A stretch of 64,000 nt of DNA from Azospirillum canadense (GCF_025961225.1 NZ_JAOQNG010000001.1:657001-721000); one strand, 5' to 3'. Counted from the stretch's first letter, positions 1-11,905 are shown. Numbers and translations: made by a program. Notes: generated by a model not told the origin, from the sequence alone.

Positions 1-42
1 CGCCGGTGGGCGGGCCAATGCCTTGGGCGACTATATAGAACG

Positions 43-71
43 GAGCCGGCGCGTGGTCTACGCACCGGCTC
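43..71. terminator. 12-bp hairpin downstream of the MaoC gene
   Basis: Positions 43-54 pair with 60-71 over 12 bp with one wobble pair, leaving a 5-nt loop. The hairpin lies 43 bp past the stop of the minus-strand MaoC gene and may end its transcript or that of a plus-strand gene left of the window. There is no clear T-run on either side, so terminator function is uncertain. Confidence 0.35.
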
Positions 72-113
72 GCATCAATACATTTCGATGGAAAAAGGCA
101 ATCCCGGAGGCGG

Positions 114-560
114 TCAGCCGCGGGAGGGGACCATCAGCAGCGCCTCGCCCTCAATCACCACCGTCTGCCCCACCGTGCAGACGGTACGGACGACGACGCG
201 GCGCTTTTCCGGGATCAGCTCGGTCACGGTGGCGCGGGCGGTCACCGTGTCGCCGGCGCGGACCGGCGCCTTGAACTTCAGGTTCTGGGACATGTAGATG
301 CAGCCCGGGCCCGGCAGCTTGGTGCCCAGCACGGCGGAGATGAAGCCGGCGCTCAGCATGCCGTGGGCGATGCGGCCCTGGAACATGGTGCCGCTGGCGT
401 ATTCCTGGTTCAGGTGGACCGGGTTCGTGTCGCCGGAGATGCCGGCGAACAGCACGATGTCCGCCTCGGTGACGGTCTTGGCGAAGGACGCCGTCATGCC
501 GACGGTGAGATCCTCGATGCAGTGGCCCTCGTTGTCCTTGATCTGGCGAACATCGTCCAT
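114..560 (-). CDS. MaoC-like (R)-specific enoyl-CoA hydratase (PhaJ type)
   Basis: Single hot-dog-fold hydratase of 148 residues, the usual size for PhaJ/MaoC proteins. The catalytic signature SGDTNPVHLN (about residues 42-51) supplies the Asp and His that hydrate trans-2-enoyl-CoA to (R)-3-hydroxyacyl-CoA, a precursor of polyhydroxyalkanoate or a fatty-acid intermediate. The start follows a GAGAGGGA ribosome site. No operon partner is visible: the next gene at 1092 is divergent. A TGC-N3-GCA site in its promoter spacer resembles those upstream of the two phasin genes at 26-28 kb, which favours a role in PHB metabolism. The hot-dog hydratase fold is clear; the PHB role is inference. Confidence 0.85.
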   Translation of the reverse strand: MDDVRQIKDNEGHCIEDLTVGMTASFAKTVTEADIVLFAGISGDTNPVHLNQEYASGTMFQGRIAHGMLSAGFISAVLGTKLPGPGCIYMSQNLKFKAPVRAGDTVTARATVTELIPEKRRVVVRTVCTVGQTVVIEGEALLMVPSRG

Positions 561-1091
561 GACGCGGTCCCTCTCATCAGGCGCCGGGTGGGCGCGGCAA
601 CACGTATGGTGCGGCGCGATATATGCACTGCAACCACATCATGGCAACACGACTCGCCCGAAAAAATGAAAAAATCTCTAAGGCGCCTTCGAAAGAGGCG
701 GCGGCCTTCTCGACTTGTGTGACACTTGCGCGATAGATCGGGCGAGGGCGCGCTGCGATTCCCGTTGCCAAAGGCTATTTCAATCCGACGGCCTTCTGCT
801 GCAACACCATGCGGCACAATCACTTAGCGAAGGATGCGGGCAAGAGCGGCGGGCTTCCATGGTGCGGCGGATTGTCGCAACGGCGCCCGGACCACTTCCG
901 GTCGTGCCGTTGCGATCTCCGTCATTTCGTCTCAAACCTTTGCGCATTACTCGCCACCATTCGTTTGCATACGCACAATAGATGTGCGCTGCGGTGCGGC
1001 GGCGAAGGGCCGGTTCCGGCCAGCCGGGTTGACTTCCTTAAACACCGACCAACCGTCACAAGCGACACCCCCGGCGACGGAGTCCCGACCC
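561..1091. other. Divergent intergenic region between MaoC and SDR genes
   Basis: About 530 bp with no reading frame that looks coding on either strand. It carries the probable MaoC promoter near 618-647. I see no RNA gene or repeat here. Confidence 0.6.
618..647 (-). promoter_or_regulatory. Probable MaoC promoter with a TGC-N3-GCA operator in its spacer
   Basis: On the minus strand TTGCCA (642-647) and TATATC (618-623) are 18 bp apart. TGCAGTGCA at 624-632 fills the spacer directly upstream of the -10 box. The 11-bp GTTGCAGTGCA around it is identical to the operator-like site of the first phasin gene. PhaR regulators of alphaproteobacteria are known to bind CTGC-N3-GCAG. Assignment to PhaR is inference. 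Confidence 0.4.
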
Positions 1092-1913
1092 ATGATGGCC
1101 CACCGCTTCGCGCTGGTCACCGGCGCATCTTCCGGCATCGGCGCCTGCTTCGCCCGCGCCTTGCCGGCCGACACCAACCTGCTTCTGACTGCCCGCAACG
1201 CGGAGGCGCTGAACGGCCTGAAAACGGAACTGGAAACCGGCGGCCGCCGGGTGGAGGTGCTGGCCGCCGACCTGACCACCGACGAGGGGCGCAACGCCCT
1301 GATCCTGAAGGCGGAGGCGCTGGAGATCGACCTGCTGGTCAACAACGCCGGCGTCGGCTCCTTCGGCGCCGTCATCGAGAACACGCCGGAGTTCGAGCGC
1401 TCCACCGTGGAGTTGAACGTCGTGGCGACCACGGTGCTGACCCGCGCCCTGTTGCCGGGCATGATCGAGCGCGCTGCCCGCGACGACCGGCGCGCCGGGC
1501 TTCTGCTGGTGTCCAGCACCACCGCCTTCCAGCCGGTGCCGTTCCTGGCCACCTACAGCGCCAGCAAAAGCTTCGTCCTGGCCTATGGTGAGGCGCTGGC
1601 GGCGGAGCTGCGGCGCAAGCCGGTGGACGTGCTGGTGCTGTGCCCCGGCGCCACCCGCACCAACTTCGGCCGGCGCGCCGGTTTCGCCCTGAACGCGCTG
1701 CCGGGCGCCGCCGACCCGATGGACGTGGCGCGCGAGGGGCTGCACGCGCTGGGGCGGCGCACGGTGCATGTGCACGGGTTCGGCACCCGCAACGTGCTGC
1801 GCCCCTTCCTGTGGTCGCGCCACGCGGCGTCGGGCGGCTTGAGCGCCCTGCTCGCCGCCTTCGACCGGGGCCAGCGGGCCGGCCGGGGCTTCCGGCCGCC
1901 GCCACGGGCCTGA
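1092..1913 (+). CDS. Short-chain dehydrogenase/reductase
   Basis: A 273-residue classical SDR. The nucleotide-binding TGASSGIG is at residues 10-17, NNAG follows near residue 90, and the catalytic tyrosine and lysine are in YSASK near residue 158. It should be a soluble NAD(P)-dependent oxidoreductase; the substrate cannot be read from sequence. Two adjacent ATG codons (1092 and 1095) are possible starts. The C-terminus is rich in Arg, Gly and Pro. It stands alone and converges on the RlpA gene with a gap of 20 bp. Confidence 0.85.
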   Translation: MMAHRFALVTGASSGIGACFARALPADTNLLLTARNAEALNGLKTELETGGRRVEVLAADLTTDEGRNALILKAEALEIDLLVNNAGVGSFGAVIENTPEFERSTVELNVVATTVLTRALLPGMIERAARDDRRAGLLLVSSTTAFQPVPFLATYSASKSFVLAYGEALAAELRRKPVDVLVLCPGATRTNFGRRAGFALNALPGAADPMDVAREGLHALGRRTVHVHGFGTRNVLRPFLWSRHAASGGLSALLAAFDRGQRAGRGFRPPPRA

Positions 1914-1933
1914 TCCGGCGGGTTTAGACGGGA

Positions 1934-2665
1934 TTACTCGCTGCTGCCCGAACCGGTCGCGGGCTGGTCGCCCGAGGCGCCGGCCTGGGTGTTGGCCGGC
2001 TTCTCGGCGGCCGGCTTTTCAGCAGTCTGGGTCTTGTCCGCCTTCTCGGCCTTGGCCTCGACCTTTTCCTTCACGGCCTCGGTTGGCTGCTCGGAGGGCT
2101 TGGCCTCCACGCGGACCGGGGCGACGCCGTCGTCGATCATGTCCAGCTTCTTGGCGGCGTTCTTCGACAGGTCGATCACCCGCCCGTCCACATAGGGGCC
2201 GCGGTCGTTGACGATGACCTCGACCTTCTTGCCGTTTTCCTGGTTGGTCACCGTGGCCTTGGTGCCGAGCGGAAGCTCGCGCGAGGCGGCGGTCGGCTTG
2301 TTCTGGTCGAAGGGCGTGCCACTGGCCGTCTTCTTGCCGTGGAAGTCGCTGCCGTAGAAGGAGGCCTCGCCCTCATGGACGATGACGGGCTCGCCGTTTT
2401 CCGTGCGTTCGACGGCGACGGGCGGGACCTTCGCCTTTTCGCCTTTGGCCTTTACGACCTTCGCGCTCTTGGCGCTGTGGTGCCGGGCGGCGGCCGACTT
2501 GGCCGCGTGCGGCTTGCCCCTGTGGAATGTGGAGTGAGACTTGGGCTCGGCGGGTTTTAAGCTGTGGGTCGTCCCGCTTGGCTGGGCGTGGGCCGGTGTG
2601 GCGATCACCGGAAGGGTGAGGGTCAGCGCGCAAAGCGCCACGAACAGAGTACGCGGAATGTGCAT
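1934..2665 (-). CDS. rlpA: RlpA-like septal ring lytic transglycosylase, no SPOR domain
   Basis: A 243-residue secreted protein. The first 27 residues form a signal peptide ending AHA and lack a lipobox cysteine, so it is probably not a lipoprotein. A Lys/His/Ala-rich linker leads to a double-psi beta-barrel at about residues 98-195, with GEASFYG, the conserved SGTPF, LPLGT and VNDRGPYVDGRVIDLS. RlpA barrels cleave glycan strands stripped of stem peptides, usually at the division septum. The tail is a Lys/Glu/Ala-rich low-complexity stretch rather than the C-terminal SPOR domain of E. coli or Pseudomonas RlpA, so septal targeting must differ or be absent. Confidence 0.82.
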   Translation of the reverse strand: MHIPRTLFVALCALTLTLPVIATPAHAQPSGTTHSLKPAEPKSHSTFHRGKPHAAKSAAARHHSAKSAKVVKAKGEKAKVPPVAVERTENGEPVIVHEGEASFYGSDFHGKKTASGTPFDQNKPTAASRELPLGTKATVTNQENGKKVEVIVNDRGPYVDGRVIDLSKNAAKKLDMIDDGVAPVRVEAKPSEQPTEAVKEKVEAKAEKADKTQTAEKPAAEKPANTQAGASGDQPATGSGSSE

Positions 2666-2815
2666 ATGTCAGTACCTCCCAACGGTCTTGGAAACGCACA
2701 GCGGGGGAGGGTGTTCCGGCATAGGGATAAGGAGCGGAGGATGAACGGCCGGGCGGGGTGGACCTGACCGGCCCGCAATGCTTCAATCGCAGCGCCAACC
2801 AGACGGAGCGACATC

Positions 2816-3760
2816 ATGGCCGAAACCCTGGCGGATCTGCGCTCGGACCCGCTGTTCGGCTGGCTGACCCTGGACGACGGGACTCGGCTGCGCACCGCGC
2901 ATTGGCCATCCTTTGTCACACCCGCGCGCGGCACGGTCGTGCTGCTGACCGGCCGGTCGGAGTTCGTGGAGAAGTATGCGGAGACGGCCGGGGAGTTGCT
3001 GGACCGCGGTTTCGAGGTCTTCGCCTTCGACTGGCGCAACCAGGGCCTGTCGGACCGGCCGCTCGCCAACCCGCAGATCCACCACCTGGACAGCTTCGAC
3101 ACGCTGGCCGACGACCTGGACGCGGTGATCGAGCGCGTGGTGCGGCCGGCAGCCGGGGGGAGTCCGCTGGTCCTGCTCGCCCACTCCATGGGGGGGCTGG
3201 TCGCGACGCTGGAGGTGGCGCGCCACCCGGATTGGTACAAGGCGGCGATCGTCACCGCGCCGATGTACGACATCTTCACCGGCCCGGTGCCGCGCCCGCT
3301 GGCGGTGTGGCTGGCCGAGCAGCTGTGCGCCCGCGGCCGGGCGCGCGAATACGCCTTCGGCCAGGGCGACTACAAGCCGGCGGAGGGGCTGTTCACCCCG
3401 GCCAACCCGATCACCTCCGACGCGCGGCGCTACGCCGTGTTCCACGACGCCTTCCGCGACCGGCCGGAGCTTCGGCTGGGCGGAGTCAGCTTCGGCTGGG
3501 TGCGGGCGGCGCTGCGCGCGTCCGACCAGCTGCTGCGCGGCCTGCCGCTGGGGCGGGTGACGACCCCGGTGCTGCTGCTGAGCGCGCCGAAGGACGCCAT
3601 CGTGCGCTCCGACTCACACCGGCTGGTCGCCGCCCGCCTGCCCAACGCGACGCTGAAGGAATATCCGGACGCCAAGCACGAGCTGCTGATGGAGCGCGAC
3701 GCGATCCGCGACCGTGTGTGGGCGGACATCGACGCGTTCCTCGCCACGGTGGGGCTTTGA
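2816..3760 (+). CDS. Alpha/beta hydrolase, lysophospholipase (PldB) family
   Basis: A 314-residue serine hydrolase without a signal peptide. The nucleophile elbow AHSMGGL lies near residue 122, a catalytic Asp is likely in LSAPKDAIV and the His in DAKHELLMERD, spaced as in monoacylglycerol lipase/lysophospholipase L2. FDWRNQGLS matches the FDxRGxGxS-type strand of this family. It probably hydrolyses a lysophospholipid or monoacylglycerol in the cytoplasm. It precedes a DUF6352 gene by 73 bp on the same strand, which may be co-transcribed. The substrate is not determined. Confidence 0.8.
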   Translation: MAETLADLRSDPLFGWLTLDDGTRLRTAHWPSFVTPARGTVVLLTGRSEFVEKYAETAGELLDRGFEVFAFDWRNQGLSDRPLANPQIHHLDSFDTLADDLDAVIERVVRPAAGGSPLVLLAHSMGGLVATLEVARHPDWYKAAIVTAPMYDIFTGPVPRPLAVWLAEQLCARGRAREYAFGQGDYKPAEGLFTPANPITSDARRYAVFHDAFRDRPELRLGGVSFGWVRAALRASDQLLRGLPLGRVTTPVLLLSAPKDAIVRSDSHRLVAARLPNATLKEYPDAKHELLMERDAIRDRVWADIDAFLATVGL

Positions 3761-3833
3761 GTGTTGAACGTCGGCCGGCCTTTGCGCTTATAAATCCGTA
3801 CCCATTCGGTCTGCTTTCAAGGTCCACCACCCC

Positions 3834-4847
3834 ATGCCCGATTTCTGGAGAGAGTCCGGTTACCACCTGCTGGATCGCGACGCCGACGGGCGGCTCGCCG
3901 TCACGCCGGACTTCCTGCGCGCCTACCTGATGCGGCCGGAGATGCGCCCGCCCGAGGAAGCCTGCGACACCGAGAACACGCTCTACGCCGGCCTGCTGGA
4001 CGACCCGACGCGCCCCGTGCCGCCGGGCATGGTGGAGGATCTCGCCGACGCGGACGCGCGGGAGAACTGGGCGGTCTGGCTGGGCTTCCGCGACCGGCTG
4101 CTCGCCGCCGGGACGGTCGAGGGCTGCTATCTGCGCCTGTTCCGCGAGGGCGCGCGCGGCGTGCCGGGCCTGTTCATCGACCAGCTGGCGCACGTCATCC
4201 TGCGCGGCATCCTGGACGAGACGCCGTCGGGACTGCGCGCGCGGGCCGGTGAGCTGTTCTTCCGGCAACAGGCGGTGTCGGTCGAGGGCGGGCGCGTTCG
4301 GCTGGCCGACGCGGAGACGGTGGAGATGCTGTCCGCCACCGGTGGCTTCGGAAGCCTGGGCCGGCTGGTGGTGGAGGCGGGAACCGCGCCGCGCTCCGTC
4401 GAGATGGACATCCTGGACGAGACCAATCACGGGCAGTATTGGGACCGCGAGTCGGCGCATGACACGGTGCTGGACGTCACCTTCGCCGCCGCCGGGCTGG
4501 ACGCGCTGAGCCGCGTGCTGGAGTCCTGGGTGGCCCATTTCCTGGGGGTGAAGGTCGCCATCCACCCTGTGCAGCGGATCAGCGACGAGCGCTGGGTTTG
4601 GCACGTCGGGCTCGACGCCGAGGCGACCGCCATCCTGAACGACCTCTACAACGGCGCGGAGGTGACTGAGGAGCGGCTGGCCCGCGTGCTGTCCCTGTTC
4701 CGGCTGGAGTTCGCCGACCCCGCGGCCATGCGCGCCGACCTTGCCGGCCGGCCGGTCTATCTGGCCATGGCCATGGGCGCCGACCGCAAGCTGCGCCTGA
4801 AGCCGCAGAACCTGCTGGTGAACCTGCCGCTCGCCGAGCGGAGCTGA
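3834..4847 (+). CDS. DUF6352 family protein
   Basis: A 337-residue soluble protein with no signal peptide or membrane segment. It opens MPDFWRESGYHLL and contains ETVEMLSATGGFGSLGRLV in the middle third. It matches, from memory, the uncharacterised DUF6352 family found in alpha- and betaproteobacteria. No catalytic motif can be named. It lies downstream of the hydrolase at 2816 and 135 bp upstream of a DUF2927 gene on the same strand. Function unknown. Confidence 0.75.
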   Translation: MPDFWRESGYHLLDRDADGRLAVTPDFLRAYLMRPEMRPPEEACDTENTLYAGLLDDPTRPVPPGMVEDLADADARENWAVWLGFRDRLLAAGTVEGCYLRLFREGARGVPGLFIDQLAHVILRGILDETPSGLRARAGELFFRQQAVSVEGGRVRLADAETVEMLSATGGFGSLGRLVVEAGTAPRSVEMDILDETNHGQYWDRESAHDTVLDVTFAAAGLDALSRVLESWVAHFLGVKVAIHPVQRISDERWVWHVGLDAEATAILNDLYNGAEVTEERLARVLSLFRLEFADPAAMRADLAGRPVYLAMAMGADRKLRLKPQNLLVNLPLAERS

Positions 4848-4982
4848 CGGCCGGGGGCCCTTGCCCGTGGGGCCGGTGGCCCTAGGTCCCTGACACGGAC
4901 CGGGTGGCGATGCACCGCCCGGCCATCATCATCGAGTGGCGGTTGGGGAGCGCCTTCATCACTGGAGATGGAGTGCCGACCC

Positions 4983-5729
4983 ATGCGCTTGGCGTTCTAC
5001 GTTCTTCTTCTCGCCGTCGTCGTGCCGGGGCCGGCTTGCGCCCAGACCCGTGTCGTGAGCGGCATGCCGCTGGTGGTGCGCACCGCGCCGGACGAGCAGC
5101 CGGCCGAGGCCGGGCTGGAGGGCTTGGCGCAGCTGTTCCAGGATGGTGCCCTGCGGGATGAGCTGAAACGCGTGCACCCGCTCGCGCGCTGGACCCACCC
5201 GGTCAACGTAACCTTGCGCGGCGACGCGGCGGCCCGCTGGTTCCCGGCGGCGCAGGCCATCGCAGCCGACCTGGAGGCGGCCACCGGGCTGGCCATCACC
5301 GTCTACGAGCAGCCTTTCTGGTCCGGCGACATCGATGTCGTCGTGACCAACGTCCGCGGCTATTGGCCGCCCATGGTGTCGCTGGCCAATGGACGGCGCG
5401 ACGAGCCCTTCACCTGCATCGCCCTGCCCATGGTGTCGGACGGGGAAATCCGCGGCTCCCGGATCATCATCAACGCCGCCGTCGTCGGCCCCGACAACGC
5501 GGAGGCCTGCCTCGCCGAGGAGCTGTACCAGTCCATGGGCATGTTCGGGGAGGTGGACGACCATCCCGACGGCACCCTGCTGAATGACGACGTCGGTTAC
5601 CGCCGCATCGGGCCAATCGACCGGCTGCTGCTGTCGGTGCTCTACGACCGCCGGCTGACCCCGGACATGGACGCGGAGGCGGCCGGTGCCGCCGCCCGCC
5701 GCATCCTGGCCGAGCGGATGGAGGAATAA
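4983..5729 (+). CDS. DUF2927 domain secreted protein
   Basis: A 248-residue exported protein. The start at 4983 gives a compact signal peptide (MRLAFYVLLLAVVVPG..CAQ); an ATG 15 bp upstream is less likely. The body has the family's HPLARWTHPVNV segment near residue 65 and AEACLAEELYQSMGMFGE near residue 180, where an HExxH-like helix is replaced by AEELYQ. DUF2927 proteins resemble metal-dependent peptidases in fold, but the metal ligands are not complete here. Function unknown; periplasmic location is likely. Confidence 0.78.
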   Translation: MRLAFYVLLLAVVVPGPACAQTRVVSGMPLVVRTAPDEQPAEAGLEGLAQLFQDGALRDELKRVHPLARWTHPVNVTLRGDAAARWFPAAQAIAADLEAATGLAITVYEQPFWSGDIDVVVTNVRGYWPPMVSLANGRRDEPFTCIALPMVSDGEIRGSRIIINAAVVGPDNAEACLAEELYQSMGMFGEVDDHPDGTLLNDDVGYRRIGPIDRLLLSVLYDRRLTPDMDAEAAGAAARRILAERMEE

Positions 5730-5815
5730 CCATATATAAAGTGAGGCGATTTGCCGCCCGGCGGCTGGGAAACCTTCCCCTTATACCGTGTGGTCATAAC
5801 GATAAGGGAAACGCC

Positions 5816-6292
5816 ATGCCGCTCGCCGCCCCGCTCGCCACCGTCGCCCCGAAATCCATGAAGCCGAATCTGTCCGAACCGCGCTGGGATGCGGTGCCGT
5901 GGCAGGACCAATTCGGAGTCGGCCACGCCACCATCGACGCCGACCACAAGCGCCTGTTCGAGCTGTTCAACGAATTCGTCGCCGCGGTGAACGCCAACAG
6001 CGCCGACAGCGACATCCAGGGCGTGCTGTCCGACCTGCTGGACTACACCGACACCCATTTCGACCGCGAGGAAGGGCTGATGCAGGCGCACGCCTACCCG
6101 GACTTCACGACCCACAAGGCGATGCACGACGCCTTCGTGCGCCAACTGCACGACGTCAACAGCGCGCTGGACGCCGGCGGCGAGAAGGGCGCCTTCGTCC
6201 TGGGATTCCTCGGCAAATGGCTGACCGGCCACATCCTGGGCGTGGACAAGAAGCTGGGGGCGTATCTGAAGGAGCGCGGGGTGGAGGAGTAA
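5816..6292 (+). CDS. Bacteriohemerythrin (O2-binding diiron protein)
   Basis: A 158-residue four-helix protein. The start at 5816 follows a clear AAGGG site. All diiron ligand motifs are present in order: DADHKRLFE, HFDREE, HKAMHD and a final HILGVDKKLG. These bind O2 between two iron atoms. Such proteins carry or sense O2 and suit a microaerophile. It is a single-domain cytoplasmic protein. It is the first of three hemerythrin domains in the window; the others are at 11426 and at the end of the chemoreceptor at 50948. A palindromic repeat follows. Confidence 0.92.
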   Translation: MPLAAPLATVAPKSMKPNLSEPRWDAVPWQDQFGVGHATIDADHKRLFELFNEFVAAVNANSADSDIQGVLSDLLDYTDTHFDREEGLMQAHAYPDFTTHKAMHDAFVRQLHDVNSALDAGGEKGAFVLGFLGKWLTGHILGVDKKLGAYLKERGVEE

Positions 6293-6297
6293 GCGCC

Positions 6298-6415
6298 TCC
6301 AATCCCCTCTCCCTCCTGGGGAGAGGGTTAGGGTGAGGGGGGTGCGCGTGTACCGGACGTCCCAAGGTGGCGGGACCCCCTCACCCCGCCCTCTCCCCAG
6401 GGGGGAGAGGGTTGA
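6298..6415. repeat. Palindromic intergenic repeat of the CCCTCTCCC type
   Basis: Positions 6304-6342 (CCCCTCTCCC..GGGAGAGGG..GGTGAGGGGG) are largely complementary to 6375-6412, and each arm also folds on itself. The element fills the convergent gap between the hemerythrin and PRC-barrel genes. Repeats of this composition are common between genes in proteobacteria. It may act as a two-way transcription end. Confidence 0.7.
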
Positions 6416-6440
6416 ACTGCCGATTGCTCGTTACTTCTCC

Positions 6441-6929
6441 CTACTGCTTGTTCTGTTCGCCGCTGCGCCGCGGGCTGCGGTTCAGCGAGGTCATGCTGTC
6501 GTCGTACTGGAACTCCGGCATGTCGCGGACGCTCGCCTGCGTCATGTCGCGGAGCTTGATCGAGTCCTCGCCGGGCTGCACGTCGGCGAGCGCGATGTCG
6601 GCGGCGACCGTCTTGCCGCCGATGCCGAGGAAGCCGCCGCTCTGGATCACCAGAAGCTGGGCGTGGCCGTCCGGGCCGAGAATCACGTCCGTCACCTTGC
6701 CGATCCGCTCCCCGTCGGAGCCGACGACGGTGCGGTTCATCAGCTGGTCGACGCTGGCTGCGCCCGGCATGTTCATCGGGCGTGCGGTTGGCGATGTGGC
6801 GGTTGGCGAGGTCGCCTGAGTGGTTGCCGGGGAGGACCCGGCCGCGTTCGGTTGGGCGGTCGATTGGGCCGCCGCCACGCCGGTCGTCAGCGCTAGGGCG
6901 GACAGGGTGGTCAGAACCATCTTGCGCAT
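6441..6929 (-). CDS. Secreted PRC-barrel domain protein
   Basis: A 162-residue exported protein. The start at 6929 follows an excellent GGAGAAAGGAG site and gives a signal peptide ending VAAAQ near residue 22. A Thr/Ala/Pro-rich linker (about 23-50) leads to a PRC barrel at about residues 55-125 with NRTVVGSDGERIGKVTDVIL. PRC barrels bind proteins or RNA. Exported versions are common in Azospirillum-type bacteria and often respond to stress. A Ser/Arg-rich tail follows. The role is not known. Confidence 0.8.
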   Translation of the reverse strand: MRKMVLTTLSALALTTGVAAAQSTAQPNAAGSSPATTQATSPTATSPTARPMNMPGAASVDQLMNRTVVGSDGERIGKVTDVILGPDGHAQLLVIQSGGFLGIGGKTVAADIALADVQPGEDSIKLRDMTQASVRDMPEFQYDDSMTSLNRSPRRSGEQNKQ

Positions 6930-7483
6930 GAGGCCTTCTCCTTTCTCCAGACACCCCTCAACCGCATCCACTCGGAAAGGTCGCGGGCGGGAGCGGGGGC
7001 TTGGCCTGTGACATGAGGGGACAGGATGGTGGCGACTCGCGGGCTGGGACTCGCCCGTCGGACTCCCAAGGGGGCAGCCGAGGCGTGAAGGCCGTACCCC
7101 CGATTCGCTCCCGAAGGACTCAGCCGATCCCGGCACCCCGGCTACCCCGCAAAACATGACGGAATCGCTACAAATCCGGGCCGGAACGGGATGGGAGTCC
7201 GCTTTAATGGAGGGGGGAGGCACACACAAAATGCAGTGTTGCCGGGAACCGGGGAGGGGGTGGTCCGTTGTACTCGGCACGCCATATCTAGGAGGCAGCC
7301 CGCCGTCAAGCATACAATATCTGGTGAGGGGGGTTGCCTACCCCAAATGATGGGGCTAGGATGCGCACCAACATACAGGGTGTCGCGTTCGGCTGCCAGC
7401 GTAAGCTGGAGGGGCACAGAGCGCGTAGCCTGTTCGTCAGATTTCTAGCGTCAAAAAACGCAAGCCACGGGAGCAGAGGGACC
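6930..7483. other. Divergent intergenic region between PRC-barrel gene and nrdJ
   Basis: About 550 bp without a convincing gene. The nrdJ-proximal half holds the NrdR-box pair at 7279-7327. The middle (about 7060-7150) is GC-rich and full of short inverted repeats. On the minus strand it contains GGGGTGCC and GGCTGAG, which resemble part of a TPP riboswitch, but the second conserved half is missing. Confidence 0.55.
7279..7327 (+). promoter_or_regulatory. Pair of NrdR boxes upstream of nrdJ
   Basis: Two sites resemble the NrdR consensus acaCwAtATaTwGtgt. Site 7312-7327 (ATACAATATCTGGTGA) matches 12 of 16 positions and site 7279-7294 about 10. Their corresponding bases are 33 bp apart, close to three helical turns, as NrdR pairs usually are. 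The stronger box contains TACAAT, a possible -10 hexamer. NrdR is a widespread dNTP-responsive repressor of ribonucleotide reductase genes. Confidence 0.55.
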
Positions 7484-11203
<3,720 letters not shown>

Positions 11204-11238
11204 GGCCGGCCGGTTCCATCCCCGGCATGGCGGAGAGG

Positions 11239-11264
11239 GGGGAGGTCTTCGGACCTCCCCTTTT
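11239..11264 (+). terminator. Intrinsic terminator of nrdJ
   Basis: A perfect 9-bp stem (11239-11247 with 11252-11260) closed by a TTCG tetraloop and followed by TTTT lies 36 bp past the nrdJ stop. Two copies of TTTTCCGTTTGGG follow it directly. Confidence 0.85.
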
Positions 11265-11296
11265 CCGTTTGGGCTCTTTTCCGTTTGGGAAAACCG

Positions 11297-11416
11297 TTCA
11301 CCACCAAGGCACCAAGACACCAAGTTCGAACGAAAAAAGCGCCGGGCCGTCGGGGATGATCCGACGGGCCGGCGCTTTTCAGGGAAGGCTTGGTGCCTTG
11401 GTGTCTTGGCGGTGAA
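11297..11416. repeat. CCAAG palindromic element, copy 1
   Basis: Arms 11297-11324 and 11389-11416 are 28 bp each and complementary at 25 positions; each is built from CACCAAG units. Nested inside is a second hairpin (11339-11353 with 11361-11375) flanked by an A-run and TTTT, which can end transcription in both directions. The element separates convergent nrdJ and the hemerythrin gene. A second copy lies at 13788-13907. Confidence 0.85.
11339..11379. terminator. Bidirectional terminator nested in palindromic element 1
   Basis: A 15-bp stem with one mismatch, a 7-nt loop, AAAAAA before it and TTTT after it. It can terminate the minus-strand hemerythrin transcript and back up nrdJ termination. 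Confidence 0.75.
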
Positions 11417-11425
11417 TCCCGCCCG

Positions 11426-11905
11426 TTATACGGGGATGTTCGCGAAGACGCGGCCGCCGGTTTCGGCCTCGGTCTCGGCCGGGGCGGTGTTGCGCTCCTT
11501 CAGCCAGTGGGCGAACTGGCGGTCGGCCGAGTTGATGTGCAGCATCAGCCATTGCGGAAGGAAGGTCGCCAGATAGTCGGCGATGTTCTCCTCCGGCACG
11601 TTGCCGGTGGTGAAGGCGTGCAGCTGGTCCCAAGCCAGGGAATGCTGCACCAGATGGTCGGCCAGGAAGGGATAGCCGGCCTCCAGCATCGCCTCCTGCT
11701 CGTGGGCGAAGTGGATTTCGGTGTAGACGACCGCCTCGGCCAGCGTGCGGTAGACCTCCTCGCTGGAGCGGCCTTCCGCCACCGCCGCCTGAAACGCCTG
11801 GACCAGGGCGATCCAGTGCTTGTGCTCGTCGTCGATCGTCTGGATCCCCAGGGCGAGATCGTCGCTCCACACCAGATCCCGGTAATTCTCGACGTGCATG
11901 TCCAT
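11426..11905 (-). CDS. Bacteriohemerythrin
   Basis: A 159-residue single-domain hemerythrin. Diiron motifs appear in order as DDEHKHWIA, HFAHEQE, HLVQHSLAWDQ and HINSADRQFAHWL. It differs from the 5816 protein in sequence, so it is not a recent copy. The start is taken at 11905 (MDMHVENYRDLVW); the internal ATG two codons later is equally possible, and neither has a strong ribosome site. It stands alone, divergent from the S10 peptidase gene. A role in O2 binding or delivery is expected from the family. Confidence 0.9.
   Translation of the reverse strand: MDMHVENYRDLVWSDDLALGIQTIDDEHKHWIALVQAFQAAVAEGRSSEEVYRTLAEAVVYTEIHFAHEQEAMLEAGYPFLADHLVQHSLAWDQLHAFTTGNVPEENIADYLATFLPQWLMLHINSADRQFAHWLKERNTAPAETEAETGGRVFANIPV

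Noticed and set aside
7060..7150. Possible TPP riboswitch on the minus strand before the PRC-barrel gene
   Set aside because: GGGGTGCC and GGCTGAG are present, but the conserved second arm with its GATC-containing element is missing, and the downstream gene is unrelated to thiamin.
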